From Fulvivirga sp. M361 (GTDB taxonomy: Bacteria > Bacteroidota > Bacteroidia > Cytophagales > Cyclobacteriaceae): a stretch of 62,589 nucleotides of DNA. Positions 44,466-51,883 of this stretch are shown one piece after another. The DNA lies in contig NZ_VKDC01000035.1 in the NCBI RefSeq assembly GCF_007097395.1, positions 1 to 62,589 on the forward strand, read 5' to 3'. The position numbers and the translations under genes were made by a program. Position 1 is the first letter of the stretch; each line of letters opens with the position of its first letter. Under the pieces are notes generated by a model. That model searched no databases, was not told where the DNA came from, and saw only the letters and a program-made list of their open reading frames with translations.

Positions 44466-44497
44466 ATTTACAATATTATTATTAAACCTGTCAGTAC

Positions 44498-45226
44498 ATG
44501 ACTCGATTGAGTGTCAATATTAACAAATTTGCCACATTGCGAAATGCACGTGGGGGCAATAATCCGGATCTTGTTAAAAGTGCTGTGGATTGTGAACACT
44601 TGGGGGCTCAGGGCATTACAGTACATCCACGGCCAGATGAGCGGCACATAAGATATGACGATGTACTTGCTCTCTCTGAGGTGATAACAACAGAATTTAA
44701 CATTGAAGGGTATCCTGATAAGAGGTATATGGAACTAGTACATAAAGTTAAGCCTACACAGGCAACACTGGTACCTGATGCTCCTAATGTACTCACTTCC
44801 AATGCAGGCTGGGATACCATGAAGCATAGATCCATGCTGGTTGATCGGATCGCCGAATTGAAGGAAAGTGGGGTAAGAACCTCTATTTTCGTTGATCCGA
44901 ATGAAAAAATGATTGAAGGGGCAGCGGAAACAGGAACGAACCGGATAGAGCTTTATACTGAGAGCTATGCTTCAAACTTCCTCAAAAATAAGGAAGCGGC
45001 CATACTTCCTTTCAAACTAGCAGCCGCCAGAGCACTAGCGCTTGACATTGAGATCAATGCTGGTCATGATCTGGATCGTCATAACCTTACATATTTTATT
45101 TCAGAAATTCCTGAAACAGAAGAAGTATCCATTGGCCATGCCCTTATTTGTGATGCTATCTATTTAGGGCTAGAGAATACAATACAGCTTTACTTAAAAT
45201 GCCTGAAACAGGCACAAAATGACTAG
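44498..45226 (+). CDS. pdxJ: Pyridoxine 5'-phosphate synthase
   Basis: This 242-aa enzyme condenses 1-deoxyxylulose 5-phosphate with 3-amino-2-oxopropyl phosphate in the last step of DXP-dependent vitamin B6 synthesis. It has LSVNINKFATLRNARGG, the loop GITVHPRPDERHIRYDDV, NIEGYPDKRYMEL and the end motif AGHDLDRHNL followed by EVSIGHALICDAIYLGL. The length is standard. Its stop codon shares the CTAG palindrome with the stop of the DUF2807 gene on the other strand. Confidence 0.97.
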   Translation: MTRLSVNINKFATLRNARGGNNPDLVKSAVDCEHLGAQGITVHPRPDERHIRYDDVLALSEVITTEFNIEGYPDKRYMELVHKVKPTQATLVPDAPNVLTSNAGWDTMKHRSMLVDRIAELKESGVRTSIFVDPNEKMIEGAAETGTNRIELYTESYASNFLKNKEAAILPFKLAAARALALDIEINAGHDLDRHNLTYFISEIPETEEVSIGHALICDAIYLGLENTIQLYLKCLKQAQND

Positions 45227-45963
45227 ACATCAGGGTCACTCTCTTCAGCACCTTCATAACGTGTGATCTGTCCCAACCCAGACACATCCGTTTGAACATC
45301 TGACGGATTACCTTTGTAAGTGATCCCTCCTATGCCGCTTACAGAGGCTTCTAGTTTTTCACGTACCTGAATAGAGGCGCCTCCAACACCGCTGATACTT
45401 ATGGTACAATCATCACTGATCAATTCGTCTGCCTCCAGACCACCTGCTCCATTCATATCTATTTCTTGCTCGATCACATGACCGCGCAGTTTTACCGCAC
45501 CGGCTCCTGAAATATCCACAGCCAGTAATTTCAGATCCACTTCAAGGTCTACCGCACCGGCACCAGCCATATTCACTCGAAGATAATCCCCTTTGATCAG
45601 TTCACCACTGCTAATTCTGGCTGCTCCACTCACATCTATTGATTTCAAATCATTGTAGTATAGCGTTACCTTAACCCCTTTATCGCTGATCAAATTTTTG
45701 TTCGTGGAGATTCTTACTGCACTTCCCACTTTCTCCACCACGATGTATGTAAGTAAATTTTCATCCGTAGCAATGGTTACATAGGGCGTTTCACCACGTT
45801 GTAAGGTTATATCGAAGTTACCTTCAGTTTCCAAAGCGGTAAACTCACCTACATCGAAACGATCGGTGGCCATTACCCCGTTACCACGTTCCCCAATGAT
45901 ATGATTGCAGCCACACACCGGTATTACAAAAGATAGAAATAAGGTTCTGATTAAGTTTCGCAT
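45223..45963 (-). CDS. DUF2807 (head GIN) domain lipoprotein
   Basis: The product has 246 aa from the ATG at 45963; a start at 45978 adds five residues. The N-terminal signal peptide ends in a Cys-rich lipobox-like segment (VIPVCGCN), so it is likely a lipoprotein. The body is a parallel beta-roll of DUF2807 type with repeated short strands such as DVSGAARISSGELIKGD, MAGAGAVDLEVDL and DISGAGAVKLRGHVIEQEI, ending SGLGQITRYEG. The family function is unknown, and auto-transporter-like surface adhesion has been suggested. It converges on pdxJ. Confidence 0.88.
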   Translation of the reverse strand: MRNLIRTLFLSFVIPVCGCNHIIGERGNGVMATDRFDVGEFTALETEGNFDITLQRGETPYVTIATDENLLTYIVVEKVGSAVRISTNKNLISDKGVKVTLYYNDLKSIDVSGAARISSGELIKGDYLRVNMAGAGAVDLEVDLKLLAVDISGAGAVKLRGHVIEQEIDMNGAGGLEADELISDDCTISISGVGGASIQVREKLEASVSGIGGITYKGNPSDVQTDVSGLGQITRYEGAEESDPDV

Positions 45964-46035
45964 GATCGTAGTTTTCATTAAAATTAAAAATTTAACATGA
46001 AACCAACCAGTATTGGTTATCTGTAGTGCTTACCT

Positions 46036-46043
46036 TATTTTTG
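46036..46043 (+). promoter_or_regulatory. Putative -7 promoter element for glyA
   Basis: TATTTTTG matches TAnnTTTG and ends 31 nt before the glyA start codon. A TTGG about 20 nt upstream (46012-46015) is a weak -33 candidate. Confidence 0.42.
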
Positions 46044-46074
46044 CCGCTCTTTATACCCCCCTAAATAATTACTT

Positions 46075-47346
46075 ATGCGCAGAGATACAGTTATTTTCGA
46101 TCTAATTGAACAAGAAAAAAGAAGGCAACATGAGGGTATTGAGCTTATTGCCTCAGAAAACTTCGCTTCTCCACAGGTAATGGAAGCAATGGGTACTGAG
46201 CTGACTAATAAATATGCTGAAGGTCTTCCGGGCAAGCGATACTATGGGGGCTGCGAAGTTGTAGACAAGATAGAGGAATTAGCCATAGAAAGAGCTAAGG
46301 AATTATTTGGAGCTACCTGGGTAAATGTTCAGCCACATTCAGGAGCACAAGCCAACGCCGCGGTGATGTTGGCAATACTCAATAAAGGAGATAAAATCTT
46401 AGGGTTTGACCTATCACATGGCGGCCACCTCACACATGGTTCCCCTGTAAATTTTTCCGGGAAACTGTATGAGCCAGTTTTCTATGGTGTAGAAGAATCA
46501 ACAGGTTTAATTGATTGGGAGGGAGTAGTAACCCAGGCTAAAAAAGAAAAACCAAAATTGATCATATGCGGGGCTTCAGCCTATAGCCGTGATTGGAATT
46601 ACGAGATACTCAGGGAAGCTGCAGATGCCGTTGGAGCATTACTCCTGGCGGATATCTCACATCCGTCGGGCCTTATTGCAAGAGGGTTACTAAATGATGC
46701 ATTGGAATACTGCCATATTGTAACGACCACGACTCACAAAACACTCAGAGGACCCCGTGGCGGAATGATCATGGTCAGAGACAATTTTGAAAACCCATGG
46801 GGACTTAAAACTCCAAAAGGTGAAGTTCGCAAGATCTCAAGCCTGTTAGATTCTGGTGTATTCCCGGGAACACAAGGAGGTCCTTTAGAGCATGTTATTG
46901 CTTCGAAGGCGATTGCTTTTCAAGAAGCATTGAGTGATGATTATTTGAATTATGTGGTTCAGGTTACAAAAAATGCCAAAACGATGGCTAATGCATTTGT
47001 CCAGAAAGGTTATAAGGTAATTTCAGACGGCACAGACAACCATATGATGCTCATTGACCTCAGACGCAAAGATCTCACAGGAAAAATAGCTGAAAACACG
47101 CTGATCAAAGCGGATATCACCATCAACAAAAATATGGTCCCATTTGATACCCAGTCACCTTTTGTAACCTCTGGGATGAGAGTGGGTACTGCGGCTGCCA
47201 CTACACGAGGCATGGTAGAAAGTGACATGATCAAAATAGTGGACCTGATCGACAAAGTGCTTATAAACCATGATAATAATGAAGCCATTCTTGCTGTAAA
47301 GCATGAGGTAAATTCATGGATGGGTGGCTTCCCCTTATTTAAGTAG
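46075..47346 (+). CDS. glyA: Serine hydroxymethyltransferase
   Basis: This 423-aa PLP enzyme interconverts serine and glycine with tetrahydrofolate. It has [50 protein letters not shown] and the PLP-lysine motif [15 protein letters not shown], then [17 protein letters not shown]. The length is normal. It leads a plus-strand run glyA-tatC-rpiB, with tatC starting 3 nt after its stop codon. Confidence 0.98.
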   Translation: MRRDTVIFDLIEQEKRRQHEGIELIASENFASPQVMEAMGTELTNKYAEGLPGKRYYGGCEVVDKIEELAIERAKELFGATWVNVQPHSGAQANAAVMLAILNKGDKILGFDLSHGGHLTHGSPVNFSGKLYEPVFYGVEESTGLIDWEGVVTQAKKEKPKLIICGASAYSRDWNYEILREAADAVGALLLADISHPSGLIARGLLNDALEYCHIVTTTTHKTLRGPRGGMIMVRDNFENPWGLKTPKGEVRKISSLLDSGVFPGTQGGPLEHVIASKAIAFQEALSDDYLNYVVQVTKNAKTMANAFVQKGYKVISDGTDNHMMLIDLRRKDLTGKIAENTLIKADITINKNMVPFDTQSPFVTSGMRVGTAAATTRGMVESDMIKIVDLIDKVLINHDNNEAILAVKHEVNSWMGGFPLFK

Positions 47347-47349
47347 ATT

Positions 47350-48195
47350 GTGAAGCAATTAGACCAACCCGGTGAGGAAAAAGAGATGTCGTTCTTAGAC
47401 CATCTTGAGGAACTCAGATGGCATCTCGTACGGTCGGTAGCAGTTATCTTCATTTTTTCTATTGCTGCATTCATTGGCGTCGACTTTATATTTGATACCG
47501 TTATTTTCGGACCTGCAAAAGTAGACTTTTGGACTTTTCGTAAACTTTGTGAACTGGCCGATTTGATAAACTCTTCCGCACTCTGTATTGACGAATTGGA
47601 TTTCAAAATACAAAGCCGGAAGATGACGGGACAGTTTACCATGCACATTACTTCTTCCTTCGTAATAGGAATTATTGTGGCATTCCCTTATGCTTTTTGG
47701 GAGTTTTGGAGATTCATTAGCCCCGGACTATATTTCAATGAACGCAGAGCTTCCAGGGGGGCTGTATTTTCTGTTTCTTTTTTGTTCCTGACAGGCATTC
47801 TGTTCGGCTATTACATTATGTCACCATTATCCGTGAATTTCCTGGCAGGTTACCAGGTCAGTGAAATTGTGGCAAATGAATTTGATATTACTTCCTATGT
47901 ATCCACTATAAGTACATTAGTATTAGGGAGTGGGCTTTTGTTTCAGCTCCCTGTCGTGGTATATTTTCTCTCAAAAATAGGTTTGGTAACCCCAACTTTG
48001 ATGAAAGCCTACCGTAAGCATGCTATAGTAGTCATACTGGTTTTAGGGGCTATGCTTACCCCCCCGGATCCATTGAGTCAAGTACTCATCGCATTCCCTC
48101 TATTTGGATTATATGAATTCAGTATAATAATATCCAGGAGAGTGATTAAAAAGAAAGAGAAAAAAGAATTATTAGAGCAACAACAATCCAAATGA
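47350..48195 (+). CDS. tatC: Sec-independent protein translocase TatC
   Basis: The product has 281 aa with a GTG start at 47350; an ATG at 47386 (MSFLDHLEELRWHL) preceded by AGGAAAA is the alternative. Six hydrophobic helices carry the Tat family motifs FLDHLEELRWHLVRS, FAFPYAFWEFWRFISPGLYFNE-like (IVAFPYAFWEFWRFISPG) and AMLTPPDPLSQVLIAFPLFG. TatC is the receptor for twin-arginine signal peptides. No tatA/tatB gene is in the window. The charged Lys-rich C-terminal tail (KKKEKKELLEQQQ) leads into rpiB after 1 nt. Confidence 0.95.
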   Translation: MKQLDQPGEEKEMSFLDHLEELRWHLVRSVAVIFIFSIAAFIGVDFIFDTVIFGPAKVDFWTFRKLCELADLINSSALCIDELDFKIQSRKMTGQFTMHITSSFVIGIIVAFPYAFWEFWRFISPGLYFNERRASRGAVFSVSFLFLTGILFGYYIMSPLSVNFLAGYQVSEIVANEFDITSYVSTISTLVLGSGLLFQLPVVVYFLSKIGLVTPTLMKAYRKHAIVVILVLGAMLTPPDPLSQVLIAFPLFGLYEFSIIISRRVIKKKEKKELLEQQQSK

Positions 48196-48196
48196 G

Positions 48197-48628
48197 ATGT
48201 CAAAAATAGCAATCGGTAGTGATCATGCTGGTTATGAATACAAAGGTTTGATCTATGAATTTCTTGAAAAATCGGGTCATTCATTAAAAGACTATGGTAC
48301 TTACTCTTCTGAATCAGCGGACTATGCAGATTTCGCACATCCTGTAGCTAGCGCCGTTGAAGAAGGAGAATACGAGAAAGGCATATTAATATGTGGTAGT
48401 GCTAATGGTGTGGCTATGACAGCCAATAAGCATCAGGGTATTCGTGCTGCCATTTGTTGGAATACAGAATTAGCAGCACTGGCCAGACAACATAATGATG
48501 CCAACATTCTTTGCATCCCTGCCCGCTTCGTGGATACAGATATGGCCAAAAATATGGTAAAAACCTTTCTTTCAAGCGATTTTGAAGGCGGCAGGCATAA
48601 AAGGAGAATTGATAAGATAGGCTGTTAA
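48197..48628 (+). CDS. rpiB: Ribose 5-phosphate isomerase B
   Basis: The 143-aa product isomerises ribulose 5-phosphate to ribose 5-phosphate in the pentose phosphate pathway. It has the RpiB/LacAB signature IGSDHAGYEYKG (about 5-16), DYGTYSSESADYADFAHPVA and ICGSANGVAMTANKHQGIRA, where the Cys is the catalytic base. HNDANILCIPARF and GGRHKRRIDKI end the protein. It is the last gene of the glyA-tatC-rpiB run. Confidence 0.95.
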   Translation: MSKIAIGSDHAGYEYKGLIYEFLEKSGHSLKDYGTYSSESADYADFAHPVASAVEEGEYEKGILICGSANGVAMTANKHQGIRAAICWNTELAALARQHNDANILCIPARFVDTDMAKNMVKTFLSSDFEGGRHKRRIDKIGC

Positions 48629-48635
48629 CTTCATA

Positions 48636-50066
48636 TCAGTTAATTTCTGAATTTATTGGTTGGGTTTTCAATTGATATATGCCCGGAAGTTTACTCTCGT
48701 AAAATTCACTCAGTGGTACTATCCGTTCGAAAACTACGGGCATTACAGCGTGCTTATCTATAATAAGCTCTGGCATATCATCATTAAACCCTTTAAAGAT
48801 CAACGACAGATTATCATAATAGTCCGGATTCTGGAAAATACTCTTTGAAATGTCCCAATTCAGGAAAGGTGTAGCCATTTTCGCATGCCTGTACGGACTT
48901 ATATCTTTTCCCAGCACCAGGATCTTCTTACCTGCAAACTCCTTGTACTTTTCATTGTCAATCACATAATCCTCCGTATGAAATCGGTTTGCAAAAAACG
49001 AAAATGAATAGGTCGTTCCATAATTTACATAGACCAACGAGGCTATAAATAAAATAAAGGTTAATTCCGCCAGCCACTTTCGTCTCATCAATAAAAAAAA
49101 GTGCCCAAAATAGAAAGCTAATGACGGTACTAAAATGACATAAGTATTGGGCGCATTAACATCACTCAGGAAAACAACCACGAGAGAAAACAAAAACCAC
49201 ACAAACATGGCCCTGTTCAGTCTGACCTGGTAATTATTAAAACGGCCACTACTACCCATTTTCAGAAAAGAAAAGACCAATAACAGCAAAGGGACACTCA
49301 GGATCATTAAAACAGAAAGGTAAGAGGTATACCAATGTCGAAAACCGAAGAAAAGCGGCTGTAGAAAGCTATAGCTATAATCTTGCCATCGCCCTGATAC
49401 AAGAAAATACAGTGATGTCAGAATAAACGGTAAAAAATAGCCATACATCAGCATGAAGTATCTCCTGATTACAGTACCTGTAAACAAAACAAAAATAACC
49501 AACGTACCTAACCCAAAGATAAAGGCCGGAAAATAGAACAGATAAGCGATGCCCAAAAACAGTCCGATGTTCAGGATCATTTCATCTTTTCTGGCACGAA
49601 ACTCTATATGACTAAAAATATTGTGTAACGCTAATAAGATGAAAGTAACACTCATCAAAATCGGTGTCAGCGTAAAGAAGTCCCAAAAATAGGACATCAA
49701 AAAAGCATAGATCAAGCCAGGAATATAGGTATTTTCGTTGAGTACCTTATTGATGAGCAGTATTCTGTTAAAAAAAAATGCCTGAACAAAAACAAAGAGT
49801 AACGCAAAAATTTGATATGCCAATTGAGACCGGCCAAATAGAAAGTCGATAGTACCGTAGACTAATGCAGAAAGAGGGCCTATGTTAGCCCATACACCAT
49901 CGTATAGACTTTCTCCGGCGGCCAGCTTTTCACCTACCAACATATAATTCAACTCAGGAACCGTTAATGTTTCTTCGCTAATTAGTGCCGGCATTCTTAG
50001 CGCCAGCAGCAGAAAAAAAATGATAACAAGACGATACGGATCATTAAGTCTGAAAAATGTAAGCAA
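48636..50066 (-). CDS. Polytopic membrane protein with GT-C glycosyltransferase-like layout
   Basis: The 476-aa protein has about ten or eleven hydrophobic helices in its first 360 residues and a soluble tail of about 115 residues (from GTTYSFSFFANRF). The first external loop has acidic residues and EKLAAGESLYDGVWANIGPL, resembling the opening loop of GT-C glycosyltransferases. I do not recognise a named family, so the glycosyltransferase reading is a guess. It faces rpiB tail to tail and diverges from rbfA. Confidence 0.6.
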   Translation of the reverse strand: MLTFFRLNDPYRLVIIFFLLLALRMPALISEETLTVPELNYMLVGEKLAAGESLYDGVWANIGPLSALVYGTIDFLFGRSQLAYQIFALLFVFVQAFFFNRILLINKVLNENTYIPGLIYAFLMSYFWDFFTLTPILMSVTFILLALHNIFSHIEFRARKDEMILNIGLFLGIAYLFYFPAFIFGLGTLVIFVLFTGTVIRRYFMLMYGYFLPFILTSLYFLVSGRWQDYSYSFLQPLFFGFRHWYTSYLSVLMILSVPLLLLVFSFLKMGSSGRFNNYQVRLNRAMFVWFLFSLVVVFLSDVNAPNTYVILVPSLAFYFGHFFLLMRRKWLAELTFILFIASLVYVNYGTTYSFSFFANRFHTEDYVIDNEKYKEFAGKKILVLGKDISPYRHAKMATPFLNWDISKSIFQNPDYYDNLSLIFKGFNDDMPELIIDKHAVMPVVFERIVPLSEFYESKLPGIYQLKTQPINSEIN

Positions 50067-50146
50067 AGCACTGTGTTTTAACTCTTACCAATAGTACCAA
50101 CTTGAGCGAATATAGAAAAAAAGCAAATTAATCGGATATTTGTGGT

Positions 50147-50527
50147 ATGACAGAAAGCAAACGTCAGCAAAAATTTTCTCGACTGATCCAAAAAGACCTT
50201 AGTGATATCATTCAAAAAGATAAGCCTGGGATTTTCTCGAATTCATTGGTGACAGTGGCTGATGTCAAAGTGAGCCCTGACCTTGGAATAGCCAAAGTAT
50301 ATTTTTCTATGATGCTGGTCAATGACAAAAAGCTTATGTTGGAAAAGATCAATAAACATAAAAGTGAGTTCCGCCGGGATTTGGGTAATAAGATAAGTAA
50401 ACAGGTAAGAAAAGTCCCTGAATTGATATTTTATATAGATGAAGTAGAAGAGCAGGCATCTCGTATTGATCAAATTATTGACAATCTGGATATACCTGAG
50501 GCAGACTCATCTGACCTGGAAAATTGA
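50147..50527 (+). CDS. rbfA: 30S ribosome-binding factor RbfA
   Basis: The 126-aa KH-type protein helps mature the 16S rRNA 5' end during cold adaptation and subunit assembly. It has RQQKFSRLIQKDLSDIIQKD, TVADVKVSPDLGIAKVYFSM and VRKVPELIFYIDEVEEQASR. The length is normal. The permease gene begins 6 nt after its stop codon, so the two are co-transcribed. Confidence 0.93.
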   Translation: MTESKRQQKFSRLIQKDLSDIIQKDKPGIFSNSLVTVADVKVSPDLGIAKVYFSMMLVNDKKLMLEKINKHKSEFRRDLGNKISKQVRKVPELIFYIDEVEEQASRIDQIIDNLDIPEADSSDLEN

Positions 50528-50533
50528 TCAACA

Positions 50534-51760
50534 GTGAATCTGCCTTTCTTTATTGCGCGTAAGTATTTTTTTTCGTCTAAAAAACGGAATTTCATTAATG
50601 TCATCTCAATAATTTCTATGATCATCGTAGCGGTTTGTACTGCTGCATTAATCATCGTGCTTTCCGTTTTCAACGGCTTGAGTAACCTGATAAGTTCACT
50701 TTATAGTTCTTTCGATCCACAGATAAAAGTAGAATATGTTAAAGGCAAATCATTTGATCTGACCGATAGTTTATTCACTGAAATAGAAGCCACTGAAGGT
50801 ATAGGTATTTTAACAGAAGTGATAGAAGACTATGTCTACATCAGATATCGTAAATCAGAGATGGTGGCAACTATTAAAGGAGTAAGTGATAATTTTCTTG
50901 AACAAGGTCGTTTTGACAAGCATAACATTGTTAGTGGTGAGTTAAAGTTGAAAGAAGGAGATGTTAGCTATGCCATAGTAGGTCAAGGCATTCAATACGC
51001 CCTTTCCATGTCACCGGAAAACGACCTGCATCCCTTACAAGTGCACTATATAAAAGACATAAAATCTGGCTCACTTGATGTAAGCAAACTCTACAGCAAA
51101 AAAAACATCCTCCCTGGTAGCGTATTTGCTATTGAGAAAAGTTACGATGAAAACTATATATTCGTTCCTCTAGATTTTGTAAAAGATCTTTTAAACTATG
51201 ACAAAAGGCGTACTTCTCTTGAGATTAAAGTAAAAAACGGATATGAAGTGGATAACGTAAGAGATGAGTTAAGAAATATACTCGGTAACGATTTCAGGGT
51301 CCAAAACAACCAAGAACAACATGCTGATATTTACAAATTACTCAAGTTAGAAAAACTATTTGGTTTCATCGCGTTCGCATTCATACTTGCGGTGGGCTCT
51401 ATAAATATCTTTTTTTCTCTCACTATGCTGGCCATTGATAAGAAGCAAGACATCTCTATACTGTACAGTCTTGGGGCAACGGATAACTTAATAAAGAAAA
51501 TCTTTTTGGGTGAAGGAATTATTATTTCACTCAGCGGAGCTATTGTAGGTCTTATGCTAGGGGGTACAATCTGCTGGTTGCAGCAAAATTTCGGACTTGT
51601 ATCTATGGGGATGGAAACTTCCGTTCTGGAGAATTATCCTGTTCAAATGGAGCTAACCGATTTTTTATTCACTGCTGTAAGTCTTATTATAATTACATTT
51701 ATTATTGCTTACCGGCCTGCAGTTATGGCTACACGCTACAATAGTGCCCAATATCTTTAG
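50534..51760 (+). CDS. FtsX/LolE-type ABC transporter permease
   Basis: The 408-aa product starts at GTG (50534), 6 nt after rbfA; the family opening NLPFFIARKYFFSSKKRNFIN follows directly. A transmembrane helix at about 22-47 is followed by a periplasmic domain of about 220 residues, then three C-terminal helices with GFIAFAFILAVGSINIFFSL, DKKQDISILYSLGATDN and ITFIIAYRPAVMATRY. This is the LolC/LolE-like layout of lipoprotein-release or MacB-type permeases. No ATPase gene is adjacent, so it may use one encoded elsewhere. Confidence 0.9.
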   Translation: MNLPFFIARKYFFSSKKRNFINVISIISMIIVAVCTAALIIVLSVFNGLSNLISSLYSSFDPQIKVEYVKGKSFDLTDSLFTEIEATEGIGILTEVIEDYVYIRYRKSEMVATIKGVSDNFLEQGRFDKHNIVSGELKLKEGDVSYAIVGQGIQYALSMSPENDLHPLQVHYIKDIKSGSLDVSKLYSKKNILPGSVFAIEKSYDENYIFVPLDFVKDLLNYDKRRTSLEIKVKNGYEVDNVRDELRNILGNDFRVQNNQEQHADIYKLLKLEKLFGFIAFAFILAVGSINIFFSLTMLAIDKKQDISILYSLGATDNLIKKIFLGEGIIISLSGAIVGLMLGGTICWLQQNFGLVSMGMETSVLENYPVQMELTDFLFTAVSLIIITFIIAYRPAVMATRYNSAQYL

Positions 51761-51883
51761 TTCAAAACGCTGATATTCTGCTTATTGAATGGCTATGTAA
51801 TTTTTTTAACGAAAACACATAAAGAATTGAAGGTCTAAGTGTAGCAAAATTATTAATTTGCAAGTTCCGTTTTTTAGAATAAT

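Noticed and set aside
47010-47648. 212-codon open frame on the minus strand over glyA and tatC
   Set aside because: It overlaps two clear genes on the opposite strand and has no recognisable domain.
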